Origin: an uncultured Oscillospiraceae bacterium
GTDB taxonomy: Bacteria > Bacillota > Clostridia > Oscillospirales > Oscillospiraceae
DNA length: 19,913 nucleotides
NCBI GenBank assembly: GCA_900764755.1
Contig: CAAFPE010000096.1
Coordinates: forward strand, 1-19,913
Reading direction: 5' to 3'
The notes below the pieces were generated by a model, which searched no databases, was not told the DNA's origin, and worked only from the letters and a program-made list of their open reading frames with translations. Below, one piece after another: positions 1 through 8,125 of the stretch (positions within the stretch are counted from its first letter, which is position 1; every line of letters starts with the position of its first letter). Made by a program: the position numbers and the translations under genes.

Positions 1-19
1 ACGTGTGCTCTTCCGATCT
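1..19. other. Illumina-type adapter remnant
   Basis: The first 19 bases are the reverse complement of the first 19 bases of the adapter seen at the right end of the window. They match the common TruSeq-style adapter. This is library sequence, not genomic DNA, so any gene touching this end is cut artificially. Confidence 0.96.
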
Positions 20-240
20 TACTTCAGAGGACCGGGGCCCGCTTCTTATCTTTCCCGCCGGACTGGGCCCCATCCAGCTGGAAAGGAACTTGCATCTCTG
101 GAGAAAATCCATTACACTGGATGCAGCAAAACCTGTCCGAACCGATCATTCTGAATCAGGATCAAGGGGGCCGCAGACATGATACTGACACTTGACCGGG
201 TCCGCTCCGGCGGACCGCGCTATGGAAAGGGGGCTGCGGG
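20..240. other. 5' flank of MATE gene, no certain gene
   Basis: About 220 bases precede the MATE gene. Two plus-strand frames stay open from the adapter to stops near 180-195, so the tail of an upstream gene may be present, but nothing recognisable is encoded. A 21-codon ORF (179-244, preceded by a purine-rich AAGGGGG at about 165-171) overlaps the MATE start as ATGA. It could be a leader peptide or chance. I see no convincing promoter. Confidence 0.4.
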
Positions 241-1623
241 ATGAGCCGCCCTGCCGACAACATTCTGGGAACTCTTCCGGTCCCAAAGCTGGTGTGGACC
301 ATGTCCTCCCCCATCATGCTCTCTATGCTCATGAGCGCCATCTATAATCTGGTAGACAGCATCTATGTGGCTCAGGTGAGCGAGCTGGACTTTCTGGCCC
401 TCTCCTACGCCTATCCGGTCCAGCTGATGATGGTAGCTTTCTGCGCCGGGACCGGGGTGGGCTTCAACGCCCTGTTTGCCCAGCGCCTGGGGGCAGGGCA
501 GAAGGAGGAGGCCAACCGGGTGGCCTGTCACGGCTTTTTCTTCTATGGGCTGTGCTGGCTGCTGTTCCTGGCCTTCGCCCTGCTGGCTGCGCCCCTCTTT
601 TTCCGCCTGTCCACCGACAACGCGGCAGTGGCGGCGGCGGGGACCTCCTATCTGCGCATCTGCTGCGGCCTGTCCATCGGGATGTGTATGCAGTTCCTCA
701 CCGAGCGTCTGCTCCAGACCACCGGCCACCCCGCCGGCTTTATGATCGTCCAGGGCTCCGGGGCCATCCTCAACATCGTTCTGGACCCGGTGTTCATCTT
801 TGGACTGGATATGGGGGTGGTGGGGGCCGCCGCGGCCACCGTCATCGGCCAAATCTCCGGGGCCTGCATCGGCTTTTTCCTGCTGTGGCGTATCCGTGGG
901 GAGTTCTCCGTCTCCTTCCGGGGCTTCCGGCCCGACCGGGCCCTCTCCGCGGAGCTGCTCCGCATCGCCGCCCCCGCCGTAGTGATGCAGTCCCTATCCA
1001 GTTTCATGTCCCTGGGACTCAACCAGCTGCTTACCCTCTGGTCTGACACGGCAGTCTTTGTACTGGGGGTCTATTTCAAGATCCAGTCCTTTGTGTTCAT
1101 GCCCATCTTCGGGGTCAACAGCGGCCTGATCCCCATTCTCAGCTATAACTACGGGGCAAAATCCGCCCCCCGTCTCTCCCAGGCGGTGCGCTTCGGGGTG
1201 AAGCTGGCCCTGTCCGCTGCCGCTGCGGGGGCTGTCCTGCTGGCTCTGGCCGCCGGCCCCCTGCTGCGGTACTGCTTCCACGCCGGAGATGCGGCCGCCG
1301 CCATGGGGGTGCCCGCCCTGCGCATGGCCGCTCTCTCCTTCCCCATCGCCGCGGTGAGCATCATCCTGTCTGCCGCCTTTCAGTCCCTCGGGCACAGCGG
1401 GAGCTCCCTGCTGATCGCCCTGCTGCGGCAGATCCTGCTCCTGCTCCCCATTGCCGCCCTCTTCCTCTGGCTGTCCCCCGACGGCGTCTGGCTGTCCTTC
1501 CTGCTGGCTGAGACCGTCACCTGTGCGGCAAGCCTTCTCCTCTACCGCCGGACTGTCCGCCCCCTGATCGCCGCGCTGGCGGTCTCCGGGAACACGACGC
1601 CCTCTGTCTCATCCCACCGCTGA
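241..1623 (+). CDS. MATE family efflux transporter
   Basis: The 460-residue protein is highly hydrophobic with about 12 predicted membrane segments, the usual size and layout for multidrug and toxin extrusion (MATE) transporters. These export cationic drugs or metabolites using a Na+ or H+ gradient. Visible family features are the N-terminal segment with PIMLSMLMSAIYNLVDSIYV, the following GTGVGFNALFAQRLGAGQ loop, and the second-half equivalent around QSFVFMPIFGVNSGLIPILSYNYGA, reflecting the two six-helix halves. The closest style is the NorM/DinF-like clostridial group. The start is ATG 241, with AAAGGGGG about 7 bases upstream. The gene is GC-rich like ppk and leuS, so it appears native. 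The transported substrate cannot be inferred. Confidence 0.93.
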   Translation: MSRPADNILGTLPVPKLVWTMSSPIMLSMLMSAIYNLVDSIYVAQVSELDFLALSYAYPVQLMMVAFCAGTGVGFNALFAQRLGAGQKEEANRVACHGFFFYGLCWLLFLAFALLAAPLFFRLSTDNAAVAAAGTSYLRICCGLSIGMCMQFLTERLLQTTGHPAGFMIVQGSGAILNIVLDPVFIFGLDMGVVGAAAATVIGQISGACIGFFLLWRIRGEFSVSFRGFRPDRALSAELLRIAAPAVVMQSLSSFMSLGLNQLLTLWSDTAVFVLGVYFKIQSFVFMPIFGVNSGLIPILSYNYGAKSAPRLSQAVRFGVKLALSAAAAGAVLLALAAGPLLRYCFHAGDAAAAMGVPALRMAALSFPIAAVSIILSAAFQSLGHSGSSLLIALLRQILLLLPIAALFLWLSPDGVWLSFLLAETVTCAASLLLYRRTVRPLIAALAVSGNTTPSVSSHR

Positions 1624-1696
1624 ACAGCTTCCGATGTGCCTCTGGTATTTGGAAAATTTGTGCATTTTATTCCCTATTTTTTGTAAGAATTTCAAA

Positions 1697-1725
1697 TTGC
1701 TTTTTTTAAAGAAATGTGATATTTA
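1697..1725 (+). promoter_or_regulatory. Possible promoter for the small membrane protein
   Basis: In an AT-rich intergenic stretch, TTGCTT (1697-1702) is followed after 17 bases by TATTTA (1720-1725). The spacing is ideal but both boxes are imperfect. It would drive the gene at 1770. Confidence 0.3.
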
Positions 1726-1769
1726 TTGTACAGTCATACAAATCAAATACAGAGAGGAGCGTCATCAGA

Positions 1770-2165
1770 ATGGAGCTTGGCCGACTTCTATCCCGTTTCC
1801 GCCCTCTGGTCCCCGTCCACGCTGTTTTTGACTTGGAACTTATTACCCTCTTCGTCCTCTATCTCACAGTCCGCTGGACGCCCCTGCTGGGGGACCTGTT
1901 GGCGCTCGGCTTCTTCGCCATCGTTCTGACCCTCACCCTCTGGGGAGAGCGCCGGTTCCTTCTGGGCGGCGGGGCTGCCGCCGTCCCGTGGGAGCGCCGC
2001 TTCCTGCTGGTCCACCTCCCACAGGCTCTGTACAGCCTGGGGGTCTGCGCCCTGCTGTTCCGCCACGGCTTCGGCCTCCTGGGGCTGCTCCTTCTGGCCC
2101 TGAAGGCCGCCGCCATCTGGTACGGCATGAGACACCCGCTCCAGCACTCAGAAGAGGGAGCCTGA
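1770..2165 (+). CDS. Small integral membrane protein, unknown function
   Basis: The 131-residue protein has about three to four hydrophobic segments: around ELITLFVLYLTV, a second near LLALGFFAIVLTLTLW, and two in the C-terminal half around LPQALYSLGVCALLF and FGLLGLLLLALKAAAIWYG. There is no catalytic or ligand motif and I do not recognise a named family. I chose ATG 1770, with GAGGAG at 1752-1757. The upstream in-frame ATG at 1716 would add a polar, AT-rich-coded extension lacking a ribosome binding site and overlapping the putative promoter. It converges on ppk, with a shared hairpin between them. Confidence 0.7.
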   Translation: MELGRLLSRFRPLVPVHAVFDLELITLFVLYLTVRWTPLLGDLLALGFFAIVLTLTLWGERRFLLGGGAAAVPWERRFLLVHLPQALYSLGVCALLFRHGFGLLGLLLLALKAAAIWYGMRHPLQHSEEGA

Positions 2166-2178
2166 TCGTTTGTACTCA

Positions 2179-2217
2179 GACGCCCCCGCCGCATCAAAAA
2201 AATGCGGCGGGGGCGTC
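2179..2217. terminator. Bidirectional terminator hairpin
   Basis: A perfect 16-bp GC-rich stem (2179-2194 with 2202-2217) encloses a 7-base A-rich loop (CAAAAAA). It sits between the ends of two convergent genes (stop at 2165 on plus, ppk stop near 2241 on minus). No long T tract follows on either strand, so it may work as a weak bidirectional or pausing terminator. Confidence 0.75.
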
Positions 2218-2240
2218 CTGCTGTTAAGGTACTTCTGTTG

Positions 2241-4370
2241 TCAGGCGCGGCCCAGCCGCTCCATCAGGCGGCGCCAGGGGCTCTCTTTCCGGGCGGAGCG
2301 CGCGGTGTGTTGGGGGAGCTGTTCGGCCTCCTCCACCGCCTCCTGCTGGAACACCTCCTGGCTGGAGCAGGGCGGCGCTCCGTTCCGCCTGGGATGCCAC
2401 AGCCCGTCCGATCCCAGCTGGCGGGCCTTGACGTTGTCAGAGATCAGCACATCAGTGATGTGGAACACCCTGCGTCGAAGCTCCGGGTCCAGGATGGGGC
2501 AGGCCACCTCCACCCGCCGCTCTGTATTCCGGGTCATAAAGTCGGCGGAGGAGAGGAACAGGTCCGCGTCCTCCCCACGGCCGAAGCGGTAGATCCGGGT
2601 ATGCTCCAGATAGCGGCCCACAATGGAGAACACGGTGACGCGGTCGGTCAGGCCCGGGATCCCGGGCAGCAGGCAGCAGATCCCCCGCACATTCATCACC
2701 ACCTCCACCCCGGCCTGAGAGGCCTGGGCCAGCTTGTCAATGAGCTTCCGGTCGGTGATGGAGTTCAGCTTCAGGAAGATATACCCTTGGTCCCCCTTGG
2801 CGATCTCCCGGTCGATGAGCTGGATGCACCGGTCCCGCAGCTGATAGGGGGAGACCAGCAGCCGCTCATACGTCCCCTCCAGATTGGCTGTGGCCAGATT
2901 CTGGAACAGCGCGGCGGCGTCCGCCCCCAGTTCCGGCCGGGCAGTCATCAGACACAGGTCGGTGTACTGCCGGGCGGTCTTTTCATTGTAGTTGCCCGTC
3001 CCCACCTGGGTGATGTGCTGGAGCCGTCCCCGCTCCCGCCGGGTGATCAGACAGATTTTGGAGTGGACCTTGATGTCCTCCGCACCGTAGAGGATGGTGC
3101 ACCCTGCCTCCTCCATCCGCTCGGCCCACTGGATGTTGTTCTGTTCGTCGAAGCGGGCCCTCAGCTCCATCAGGACGGTGACCTCCTTCCCATTTTCAGC
3201 GGCCGCACACAGATACTCCGCCAGCTTAGCCTTGGAAGCCAGGCGGTAAATGGTGATCTTGATGGACAGCACACAGGGATCGGAGGCCGCCTCCCGCACC
3301 AGATGGAGGAAGGGGTCCATGGACTGGAAGGGGTAAAAGAGCAGTACGTCATGCCGCAGCACCTGGGGCAGCACCTTCTCCTCCGGGCGGAGGGCCGCGG
3401 TGGGCCGGGGGGTGTAGGGTGGGAAGCACAGGGCGGCGCGGCTCTCCTGGGGCAGCTGGCCCTCCAGGGCAAAGACATAGCCCATCCGCAACGGCGCTTT
3501 GGAGAAAAACACCTGCTCCCGGCTCAGGTTCAGCCGTCGGCACAGGGAGTCGATCCCCTTCTCGTCCCGGCTGCCCTGGACCTCCAGGCGGACCGGGGCC
3601 AGGCGGTTGCGCTTTTTGACGATCTTCCTCATGTGCTGGCGGTAGTCCTCGTCCACCTCGTACGCCTCGTCCTCCGGGCTGATGTCCGCGTTCCGGGTCA
3701 CGGAGATCACCGCCCGGCTCCGGATGGAGAAGGCCGGGAACATCCGGTCCGCGTAAGCCAGCAGCACATCCTCCGTCAGGATATACCGCAGACCCCGCTC
3801 CCGCAGAATGAAGCAGGGGGGCAGGCTCTGGGGCACAGGGATCAGGCCCAGGGCCTCCTGACCATCTCCCTCCAGCCGGAGCATCACATTCAGCGTCTTA
3901 TTGGACAGGTGTGGAAAAGGGTGGTGGGCATCCACCACCTGGGGGGAGAGGATGGGCTGTACCTCGTCCCGGAACCAGTTCTCCACCTGCTTGCGCTCCT
4001 TGGTATCCATCTCCTCCACCGACAGCCGGCAGATGTTGCAGGTCCGCAGGCGTCTCTCCAGCTGCTCTACCACCTTGTCCCGCTGCTTATACAGGGAGCC
4101 CGCGGCCTTGAAAATGGCCTGGAGCTGCTGCTCCGGCGTCTGTCCTGTGCGGCTGTCAATGTGGGGCTCCTTCACCAGCGTCATGTCATAGAGCGAGCCC
4201 ACCCGCACCATAAAAAACTCGTCCAGGTTGCTGGTAAAGATCGCGGCGAACTTCAGCCGCTCCATCAGCGGGACGTCCTCGTCCCTGGCCTCCTCCAGGA
4301 CCCGTTCGTCAAAGCGGAGCCAGGACAGCTCCCGGTCCTGGGTATAGCGGGTATCCACCATCTTCGGCAT
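2241..4370 (-). CDS. ppk1: Polyphosphate kinase 1
   Basis: PPK1 reversibly transfers the gamma-phosphate of ATP onto inorganic polyphosphate, storing phosphate and energy and feeding stress responses. At 709 residues it has normal family length. The N domain begins with RELSWLRFDERVLEEA and continues into FTSNLDEFFMVRVG (about residues 45-58). The two phospholipase-D-like catalytic domains follow. His436 in KVHSKI corresponds to the autophosphorylated histidine (E. coli His435), and His590 in YLEHTRIYRFG to the second conserved histidine. TGNYNEKTARQYTD (458-471) is also conserved. The start is ATG 4370 with an AGGGG ribosome site 5 bases away; Met4 is an alternative. It is monocistronic and divergent from leuS. 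All key residues are present, so it should be active. Confidence 0.97.
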   Translation of the reverse strand: MPKMVDTRYTQDRELSWLRFDERVLEEARDEDVPLMERLKFAAIFTSNLDEFFMVRVGSLYDMTLVKEPHIDSRTGQTPEQQLQAIFKAAGSLYKQRDKVVEQLERRLRTCNICRLSVEEMDTKERKQVENWFRDEVQPILSPQVVDAHHPFPHLSNKTLNVMLRLEGDGQEALGLIPVPQSLPPCFILRERGLRYILTEDVLLAYADRMFPAFSIRSRAVISVTRNADISPEDEAYEVDEDYRQHMRKIVKKRNRLAPVRLEVQGSRDEKGIDSLCRRLNLSREQVFFSKAPLRMGYVFALEGQLPQESRAALCFPPYTPRPTAALRPEEKVLPQVLRHDVLLFYPFQSMDPFLHLVREAASDPCVLSIKITIYRLASKAKLAEYLCAAAENGKEVTVLMELRARFDEQNNIQWAERMEEAGCTILYGAEDIKVHSKICLITRRERGRLQHITQVGTGNYNEKTARQYTDLCLMTARPELGADAAALFQNLATANLEGTYERLLVSPYQLRDRCIQLIDREIAKGDQGYIFLKLNSITDRKLIDKLAQASQAGVEVVMNVRGICCLLPGIPGLTDRVTVFSIVGRYLEHTRIYRFGRGEDADLFLSSADFMTRNTERRVEVACPILDPELRRRVFHITDVLISDNVKARQLGSDGLWHPRRNGAPPCSSQEVFQQEAVEEAEQLPQHTARSARKESPWRRLMERLGRA

Positions 4371-4426
4371 ACGTTCCCCTGCTTTCTATTTCGATGTCCT
4401 CCGTCTGTACAGAGGTTTTACAGCTT

Positions 4427-4449
4427 AGTATAGCACGGTCCTCACCGTG
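4427..4449 (-). promoter_or_regulatory. ppk1 promoter with operator-like palindrome
   Basis: Read on the minus strand there is TATACT (4432-4427) preceded by TG and one base, an extended -10. No good -35 is visible. Directly upstream lies a perfect 6-bp inverted repeat, CACGGT-CCTC-ACCGTG (plus strand 4434-4449), filling the spacer where an activator or repressor could bind. Confidence 0.5.
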
Positions 4450-4603
4450 AGAATATACTTTTTTTGTAAAATATAAGTAAAATCCATTTTGACTGTCCCT
4501 ACACACCCCGCACCTTTGATCCAGGCACACCCCGGAAACAGCCCCCCCCTCTCTGTGTACAGCTGACGGCCTGTTTCCCTGCCGCTTTTCCCCGGTCAAG
4601 CCC

Positions 4604-4632
4604 TTGCAATTCAGAGGAAATTTAGGTATAAT
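4604..4632 (+). promoter_or_regulatory. leuS promoter
   Basis: TTGCAA (4604-4609), a 17-base spacer and a perfect TATAAT (4627-4632) form a strong sigma-A promoter. The expected leader is only about 50 bases, which leaves no room for a T-box. Confidence 0.85.
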
Positions 4633-4692
4633 ATTACGGCTTGTAGAAATTTCCCGCAGAAGCGGCAACAATAACAAGAGAGCGTGATAATT

Positions 4693-7203
4693 TTGAAGTA
4701 CGATTTCACCGCCATTGAAAAGAAATGGCAGACCCGCTGGGCGGAGGAAAAGACCTTCGCTTGTCAGAACGGCGATACCTCCAAGCCTAAATTCTACGGC
4801 CTGGTGGAGTTCCCCTACCCCTCCGCCGCCGGCCTGCACGTGGGTCATCCCCGGCCCTACACCGCTATGGATGTGATCGCCCGGAAAAAGCGGATGGACG
4901 GCTATAACGTGCTGTTTCCGATTGGATATGACGCCTTCGGCCTGCCTACCGAGAACTTCGCCATCAAGAACCATGTCCATCCCGCCAAGGTGACGAAGGA
5001 CAACATCGCCAACTTCACCCGCCAGCTCCATATGCTGGGCTACTCCTTCGACTGGGACCGGGTGGTGGACACCACCGACCCCGGCTACTACAAGTGGACC
5101 CAGTGGATCTTCCTCCAGCTGTACAAGCACGGCCTGGCCTATAAGACCACCATGCCGGTGAACTGGTGCACATCCTGTAAGTGCGTATTGGCCAACGAGG
5201 AGGTGGTGGAGGGCGTGTGTGAGCGCTGCGGCTCCCCCGTCATCCGCAAGGAAAAGAGCCAGTGGATGCTGAAGATCACCGAGTACGCCCAGAAGCTGAT
5301 CGACGGTCTGGACACTGTGGACTTCATCGACCGGGTCAAGACCCAGCAGCGCAACTGGATCGGCCGCTCTACCGGCGCCGAGGTGGTATTCAAGGCCACC
5401 ACCGGCGAGGAGATCAAGGTCTTTACCACCCGGCCCGACACCCTGTTTGGCGCCACTTATATGGTCCTCTCCCCGGAGCACGCCCTGGTGAGGGGCTGGC
5501 TTGAGAGCGGCAAGCTGAAGAACGCGGATGAGGTCGTGTCCTATCAGAAGGCGGCAGCCTCCAAGTCCGACCTGGAGCGCACTGAGCTGAACAAGGAAAA
5601 GACCGGCGTAAAGCTGGACGGCGTCCGGGGCGTCAACCCAGTCAACGGCAAGGAGATCCCCATCTTCATCTCCGACTACGTTCTGTCCACCTACGGCACC
5701 GGCGCCATCATGGCCGTCCCCGCCCACGACGACCGCGACTGGGAGTTTGCCAAGAAGTTCGGCTGTGAGATCATCGAGGTGGTCTCCGGCGGCGAGGATG
5801 TGCAGAAGGCCGCCTTCACCGCCAAGGACAACACCGGCATCATGGTCAACTCCGACTTCCTCAACGGCCTGACGGTGAAGGACGCCATCCCTGTTATCAC
5901 CAAGTGGCTGGAGGAGAAGGGCATCGGCGAGGCCAAGGTAAATTATAAGTTGCGGGACTGGGTGTTCTCCCGCCAGCGCTACTGGGGCGAGCCCATCCCC
6001 ATGATCTGGTGCGACAAGTGCGGCTGGCAGCCCGTGCCTGAGGATCAGCTGCCCCTGCTGCTGCCCGAGGTGGAGAGCTACGAGCCCACTGACGACGGCG
6101 AATCCCCCATCTCCAAGATGACCGACTGGGTAAACACCACCTGCCCCTGCTGCGGCGGCCCGGCCAAGCGCGAGACCGACACCATGCCCCAGTGGGCCGG
6201 CTCCAGCTGGTACTACCTGCGGTATATGGATCCTCACAATGACAAGGCTCTGGCCTCCAAGGAGGCCCTGGAGTACTGGGGCCAGGTGGACTGGTATAAC
6301 GGCGGCATGGAGCACACCACCCTCCATCTGCTCTACTCCCGGTTCTGGAACAACTTCCTCCATGACATTGGGGTCATTCCCTGCGCCGAGCCCTACGCCA
6401 AGCGCACCAGCCACGGCATGATCCTGGGCAAGAACCCCCACTATGTGGGCAATGTGGAGACCGAGGAGGAGAAGCAGGCTCTCATTGAAAAGTACGGCAA
6501 TCAGGCCCTGCGTCCTTCCGTCAAGATGTCCAAGTCCCTGGGCAACGTGGTCAACCCCGACGATGTGATCCGGGATTACGGCGCGGACACTATGCGCCTG
6601 TATATCATGTTCATCGGCGACTTTGAAAAGACTGCCGTCTGGTCCGACGACTCCGTCCGGGGCTGCAAGCGCTTCCTGGACCGGGTGTGGAACCTGGCCA
6701 CCGAGCAGGAGCACACCGATGATGCGTACTCCAAGGCCAACGAGGCCGCTGTCCACAAGGCCATCAAGAAGGTGTCCGAGGACATCGAGGCCATGAAGTT
6801 CAACACCGCCATCGCCGCGCTGATGTCCCTAGTCAACGACTTCTATGCCAACGGCGCCAGCCGGGGCGACATGAAGGCCCTGCTGCTGATGCTCTCCCCC
6901 TTTGCCCCCCATATGTGTGAGGAGCTGTGGGAGATGGCCAGCTATGGCGGTCAGGTGTGCCTCCAGACCTGGCCTGAGTATGACGAGAGCAAAACTGTGG
7001 CCGCCACCACGCAGATGGCCGTCCAGATGTCCGGCAAGGTGAAGGCCAATATTGTGGTGCCCACCGACGCCAGTGATGAAGAGATCGTCTCCGCCGCCCT
7101 GGCCGACCCCAAGGTGGCCAAGCTGGCCGAGGGCAAGGATCTGGTGAAGTCCATCGTGGTCAAGGGTAAGCTGGTCAGCCTGATCTTCAAGCCCAAGGCC
7201 TGA
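4693..7203 (+). CDS. leuS: Leucyl-tRNA synthetase
   Basis: This class I synthetase charges tRNA-Leu. With the chosen start it has 836 residues, normal for bacterial LeuRS. Key elements are the HIGH-equivalent HVGH at residues 49-52, a Cys-rich zinc-ribbon-like pair (C159, C162 and C176, C179), and the inserted CP1 editing domain that hydrolyses mischarged tRNA, including the TTRPDT motif and the YGTGAIMAVPAHDDRDWEFA region. Further on are RDWVFSRQRYWGEPIP, a second CPCC cluster and the KMSKS loop at 611-615. I prefer TTG 4693 because the product then begins MKYDFTAIEKKWQ as in relatives, and AAGAGAG lies 10 bases upstream. GTG 4684 is in frame but only one base from that site. It is followed by rpsU with its own promoter. 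Confidence 0.98.
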   Translation: MKYDFTAIEKKWQTRWAEEKTFACQNGDTSKPKFYGLVEFPYPSAAGLHVGHPRPYTAMDVIARKKRMDGYNVLFPIGYDAFGLPTENFAIKNHVHPAKVTKDNIANFTRQLHMLGYSFDWDRVVDTTDPGYYKWTQWIFLQLYKHGLAYKTTMPVNWCTSCKCVLANEEVVEGVCERCGSPVIRKEKSQWMLKITEYAQKLIDGLDTVDFIDRVKTQQRNWIGRSTGAEVVFKATTGEEIKVFTTRPDTLFGATYMVLSPEHALVRGWLESGKLKNADEVVSYQKAAASKSDLERTELNKEKTGVKLDGVRGVNPVNGKEIPIFISDYVLSTYGTGAIMAVPAHDDRDWEFAKKFGCEIIEVVSGGEDVQKAAFTAKDNTGIMVNSDFLNGLTVKDAIPVITKWLEEKGIGEAKVNYKLRDWVFSRQRYWGEPIPMIWCDKCGWQPVPEDQLPLLLPEVESYEPTDDGESPISKMTDWVNTTCPCCGGPAKRETDTMPQWAGSSWYYLRYMDPHNDKALASKEALEYWGQVDWYNGGMEHTTLHLLYSRFWNNFLHDIGVIPCAEPYAKRTSHGMILGKNPHYVGNVETEEEKQALIEKYGNQALRPSVKMSKSLGNVVNPDDVIRDYGADTMRLYIMFIGDFEKTAVWSDDSVRGCKRFLDRVWNLATEQEHTDDAYSKANEAAVHKAIKKVSEDIEAMKFNTAIAALMSLVNDFYANGASRGDMKALLLMLSPFAPHMCEELWEMASYGGQVCLQTWPEYDESKTVAATTQMAVQMSGKVKANIVVPTDASDEEIVSAALADPKVAKLAEGKDLVKSIVVKGKLVSLIFKPKA

Positions 7204-7256
7204 ACCTGCCTTCTTCCCTGTCACAAAAAATTCAAATTTTTCGATCAAAGAAGAAC

Positions 7257-7285
7257 TTGACATTTGACTCAATTTCAAATATAAT
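7257..7285 (+). promoter_or_regulatory. rpsU promoter
   Basis: Consensus TTGACA (7257-7262), a 17-base spacer and consensus TATAAT (7280-7285). This very strong sigma-A promoter fits a ribosomal protein gene. The leader is about 70 bases. Confidence 0.92.
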
Positions 7286-7360
7286 GGTTCTGTTAAAGCC
7301 ATATAAATGGCCCTTTCGCAGCAGGGGACGCCCCGCCGCGCCGGAGGGAGGGAAATATAA

Positions 7361-7543
7361 ATGTCGGAAGTCCGTGTCAGAGAAAACGAGTCTTTGGAGA
7401 GCGCTCTGAAGCGTTTCAAGCGCAGCTGTGCCAAGTCTGGTGTGCTGGCCGAGGTTCGTAAGCGTGAGCACTACGAGAGCCCCAGCGTCAAGCGCCGCAA
7501 GAAGTCCGAGGCCGCTCGCAAGAACCGCAAAAAGTATTACTAA
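7361..7543 (+). CDS. rpsU: 30S ribosomal protein S21
   Basis: The 60-residue, strongly basic protein begins MSEVRVRENESLESALKRFK and ends in a Lys/Arg-rich helix with a terminal KKYY, matching bacterial S21 throughout. S21 sits on the 30S platform near the 3' end of 16S rRNA and helps translation initiation. The ribosome site is a long GGAGGGAGGG (7343-7352) 8 bases from ATG. It has its own consensus promoter and is closed by an intrinsic terminator, so it is a single-gene unit. No sign of damage. Confidence 0.98.
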   Translation: MSEVRVRENESLESALKRFKRSCAKSGVLAEVRKREHYESPSVKRRKKSEAARKNRKKYY

Positions 7544-7553
7544 GCCCATGAAT

Positions 7554-7583
7554 CGCCGTAGCACTGATGTGCTGCGGCGTTTT
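7554..7583 (+). terminator. rpsU intrinsic terminator
   Basis: An 11-bp stem (7554-7564 with 7569-7579, one G-U pair) with a TGAT loop is followed by TTTT. It starts 11 bases after the rpsU stop codon. Confidence 0.85.
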
Positions 7584-7702
7584 CTGTGCCCCGTTGCGTT
7601 AAAACAGCAGTCCTGCCTGTTCTCAATATCTCCCGTCCCGATCCCTCTTTTCCCACCGACAGGAGCCGTGGAAAGCAGCGGGAAAAATTTTTGATTTTTT
7701 TG

Positions 7703-7731
7703 TTGACAAATCCCGCTCCGTCTGGTAATAT
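7703..7731 (+). promoter_or_regulatory. tRNA-Ala promoter
   Basis: TTGACA (7703-7708), a 17-base spacer and TAATAT (7726-7731), followed by an AT-rich stretch. Transcription would begin about 35-40 bases before the truncated tRNA copy and run through it into the intact tRNA. Confidence 0.85.
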
Positions 7732-7774
7732 ATATCTTGCGCTGAGGCAAGACAGCAAAGCGCAACAGATTTTT

Positions 7775-7796
7775 GGGGGTATAGCTCAGCTGGGAG
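7775..7796 (+). pseudogene. Truncated tRNA-Ala 5' fragment
   Basis: These 22 bases are identical to the first 22 bases of the intact tRNA-Ala at 7893: acceptor strand, D-stem start and D-loop. Identity ends abruptly at GGGAG; the next bases (CGCC) are not tRNA. The anticodon arm, T arm and 3' acceptor are missing, so it cannot be a tRNA. It lies directly downstream of the tRNA promoter, where the native gene would be expected to start. The simplest reading is that it is the original 5' end, and that the downstream full copy was rebuilt from an incoming element with the same 22-base core. Confidence 0.8.
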
Positions 7797-7892
7797 CGCC
7801 AGCAACCGCATGTGACGACCCCTCAACGCGAGGAAATGACAATTTAATCAAAACCCCGGAAACTCAGTAAAATCAAGGGTTTCCGGTTATAT
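7797..7892. other. 96-bp insert between tRNA copies, possible att scar
   Basis: This stretch separates the two tRNA 5' sequences. The plus frame starting at 7797 encodes RQQPHVTTPQREEMTI and then TAA (7845-7847), which could be the last codons of a deleted gene such as an integrase; I cannot prove it. It is followed by an inverted repeat, CCGGAAAC (7856-7863) and GTTTCCGG (7879-7886), of the kind often found at recombinase binding ends. No promoter is seen. Confidence 0.5.
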
Positions 7893-7968
<76 letters not shown>

Positions 7969-8011
7969 AAACAATAACTCACACAGTCAATGCTGTGTGA
8001 GTTATTGTTTT
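7969..8011 (+). terminator. tRNA-Ala terminator hairpin
   Basis: A perfect 17-bp stem (7969-7985 with 7994-8010), an 8-base loop and a short T run at its 3' edge, beginning at the base after the tRNA CCA end. Confidence 0.85.
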
Positions 8012-8060
8012 ATCCAAGAAGAATATGAGGACGAACACTCAGTTAAAAGATGTGTTCCTA

Positions 8061-8091
8061 AGCCCGTGCAAAAAATGCACGGGCTTTTTTT
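8061..8091 (+). terminator. Intrinsic terminator before the accessory block
   Basis: A perfect 10-bp stem AGCCCGTGCA/TGCACGGGCT (8061-8070 with 8076-8085) with an AAAAA loop is followed by seven T. It is a second barrier, 50 bases beyond the tRNA terminator and only 35 bases before the next gene, so it could stop chromosomal read-through or attenuate the accessory operon. Confidence 0.9.
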
Positions 8092-8125
8092 ATTTTCAAT
8101 GAAGTAACAAGATTGGAGGTTTACA

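Noticed and set aside
2202..4433. A 743-codon plus-strand open frame
   Set aside because: It is antisense to ppk1, which has all family motifs. The frame is open because of high GC codon bias and its product is low-complexity with no recognisable domain.
4633..4692. T-box riboswitch upstream of leuS
   Set aside because: T-boxes are expected for many Firmicute synthetases, but the strong promoter leaves only about 50 bases of leader and no T-box-like motif is visible.
4309..6756. An 815-codon minus-strand open frame
   Set aside because: It is antisense to leuS and crosses its promoter and the ppk1 start. The product is Gly/Val/Leu-rich shadow sequence.
7586..7870. A 94-codon open frame across the tRNA promoter and truncated tRNA
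   Set aside because: It spans a terminator-proximal region, a consensus promoter and tRNA sequence, has no ribosome site and its product has no coding character.
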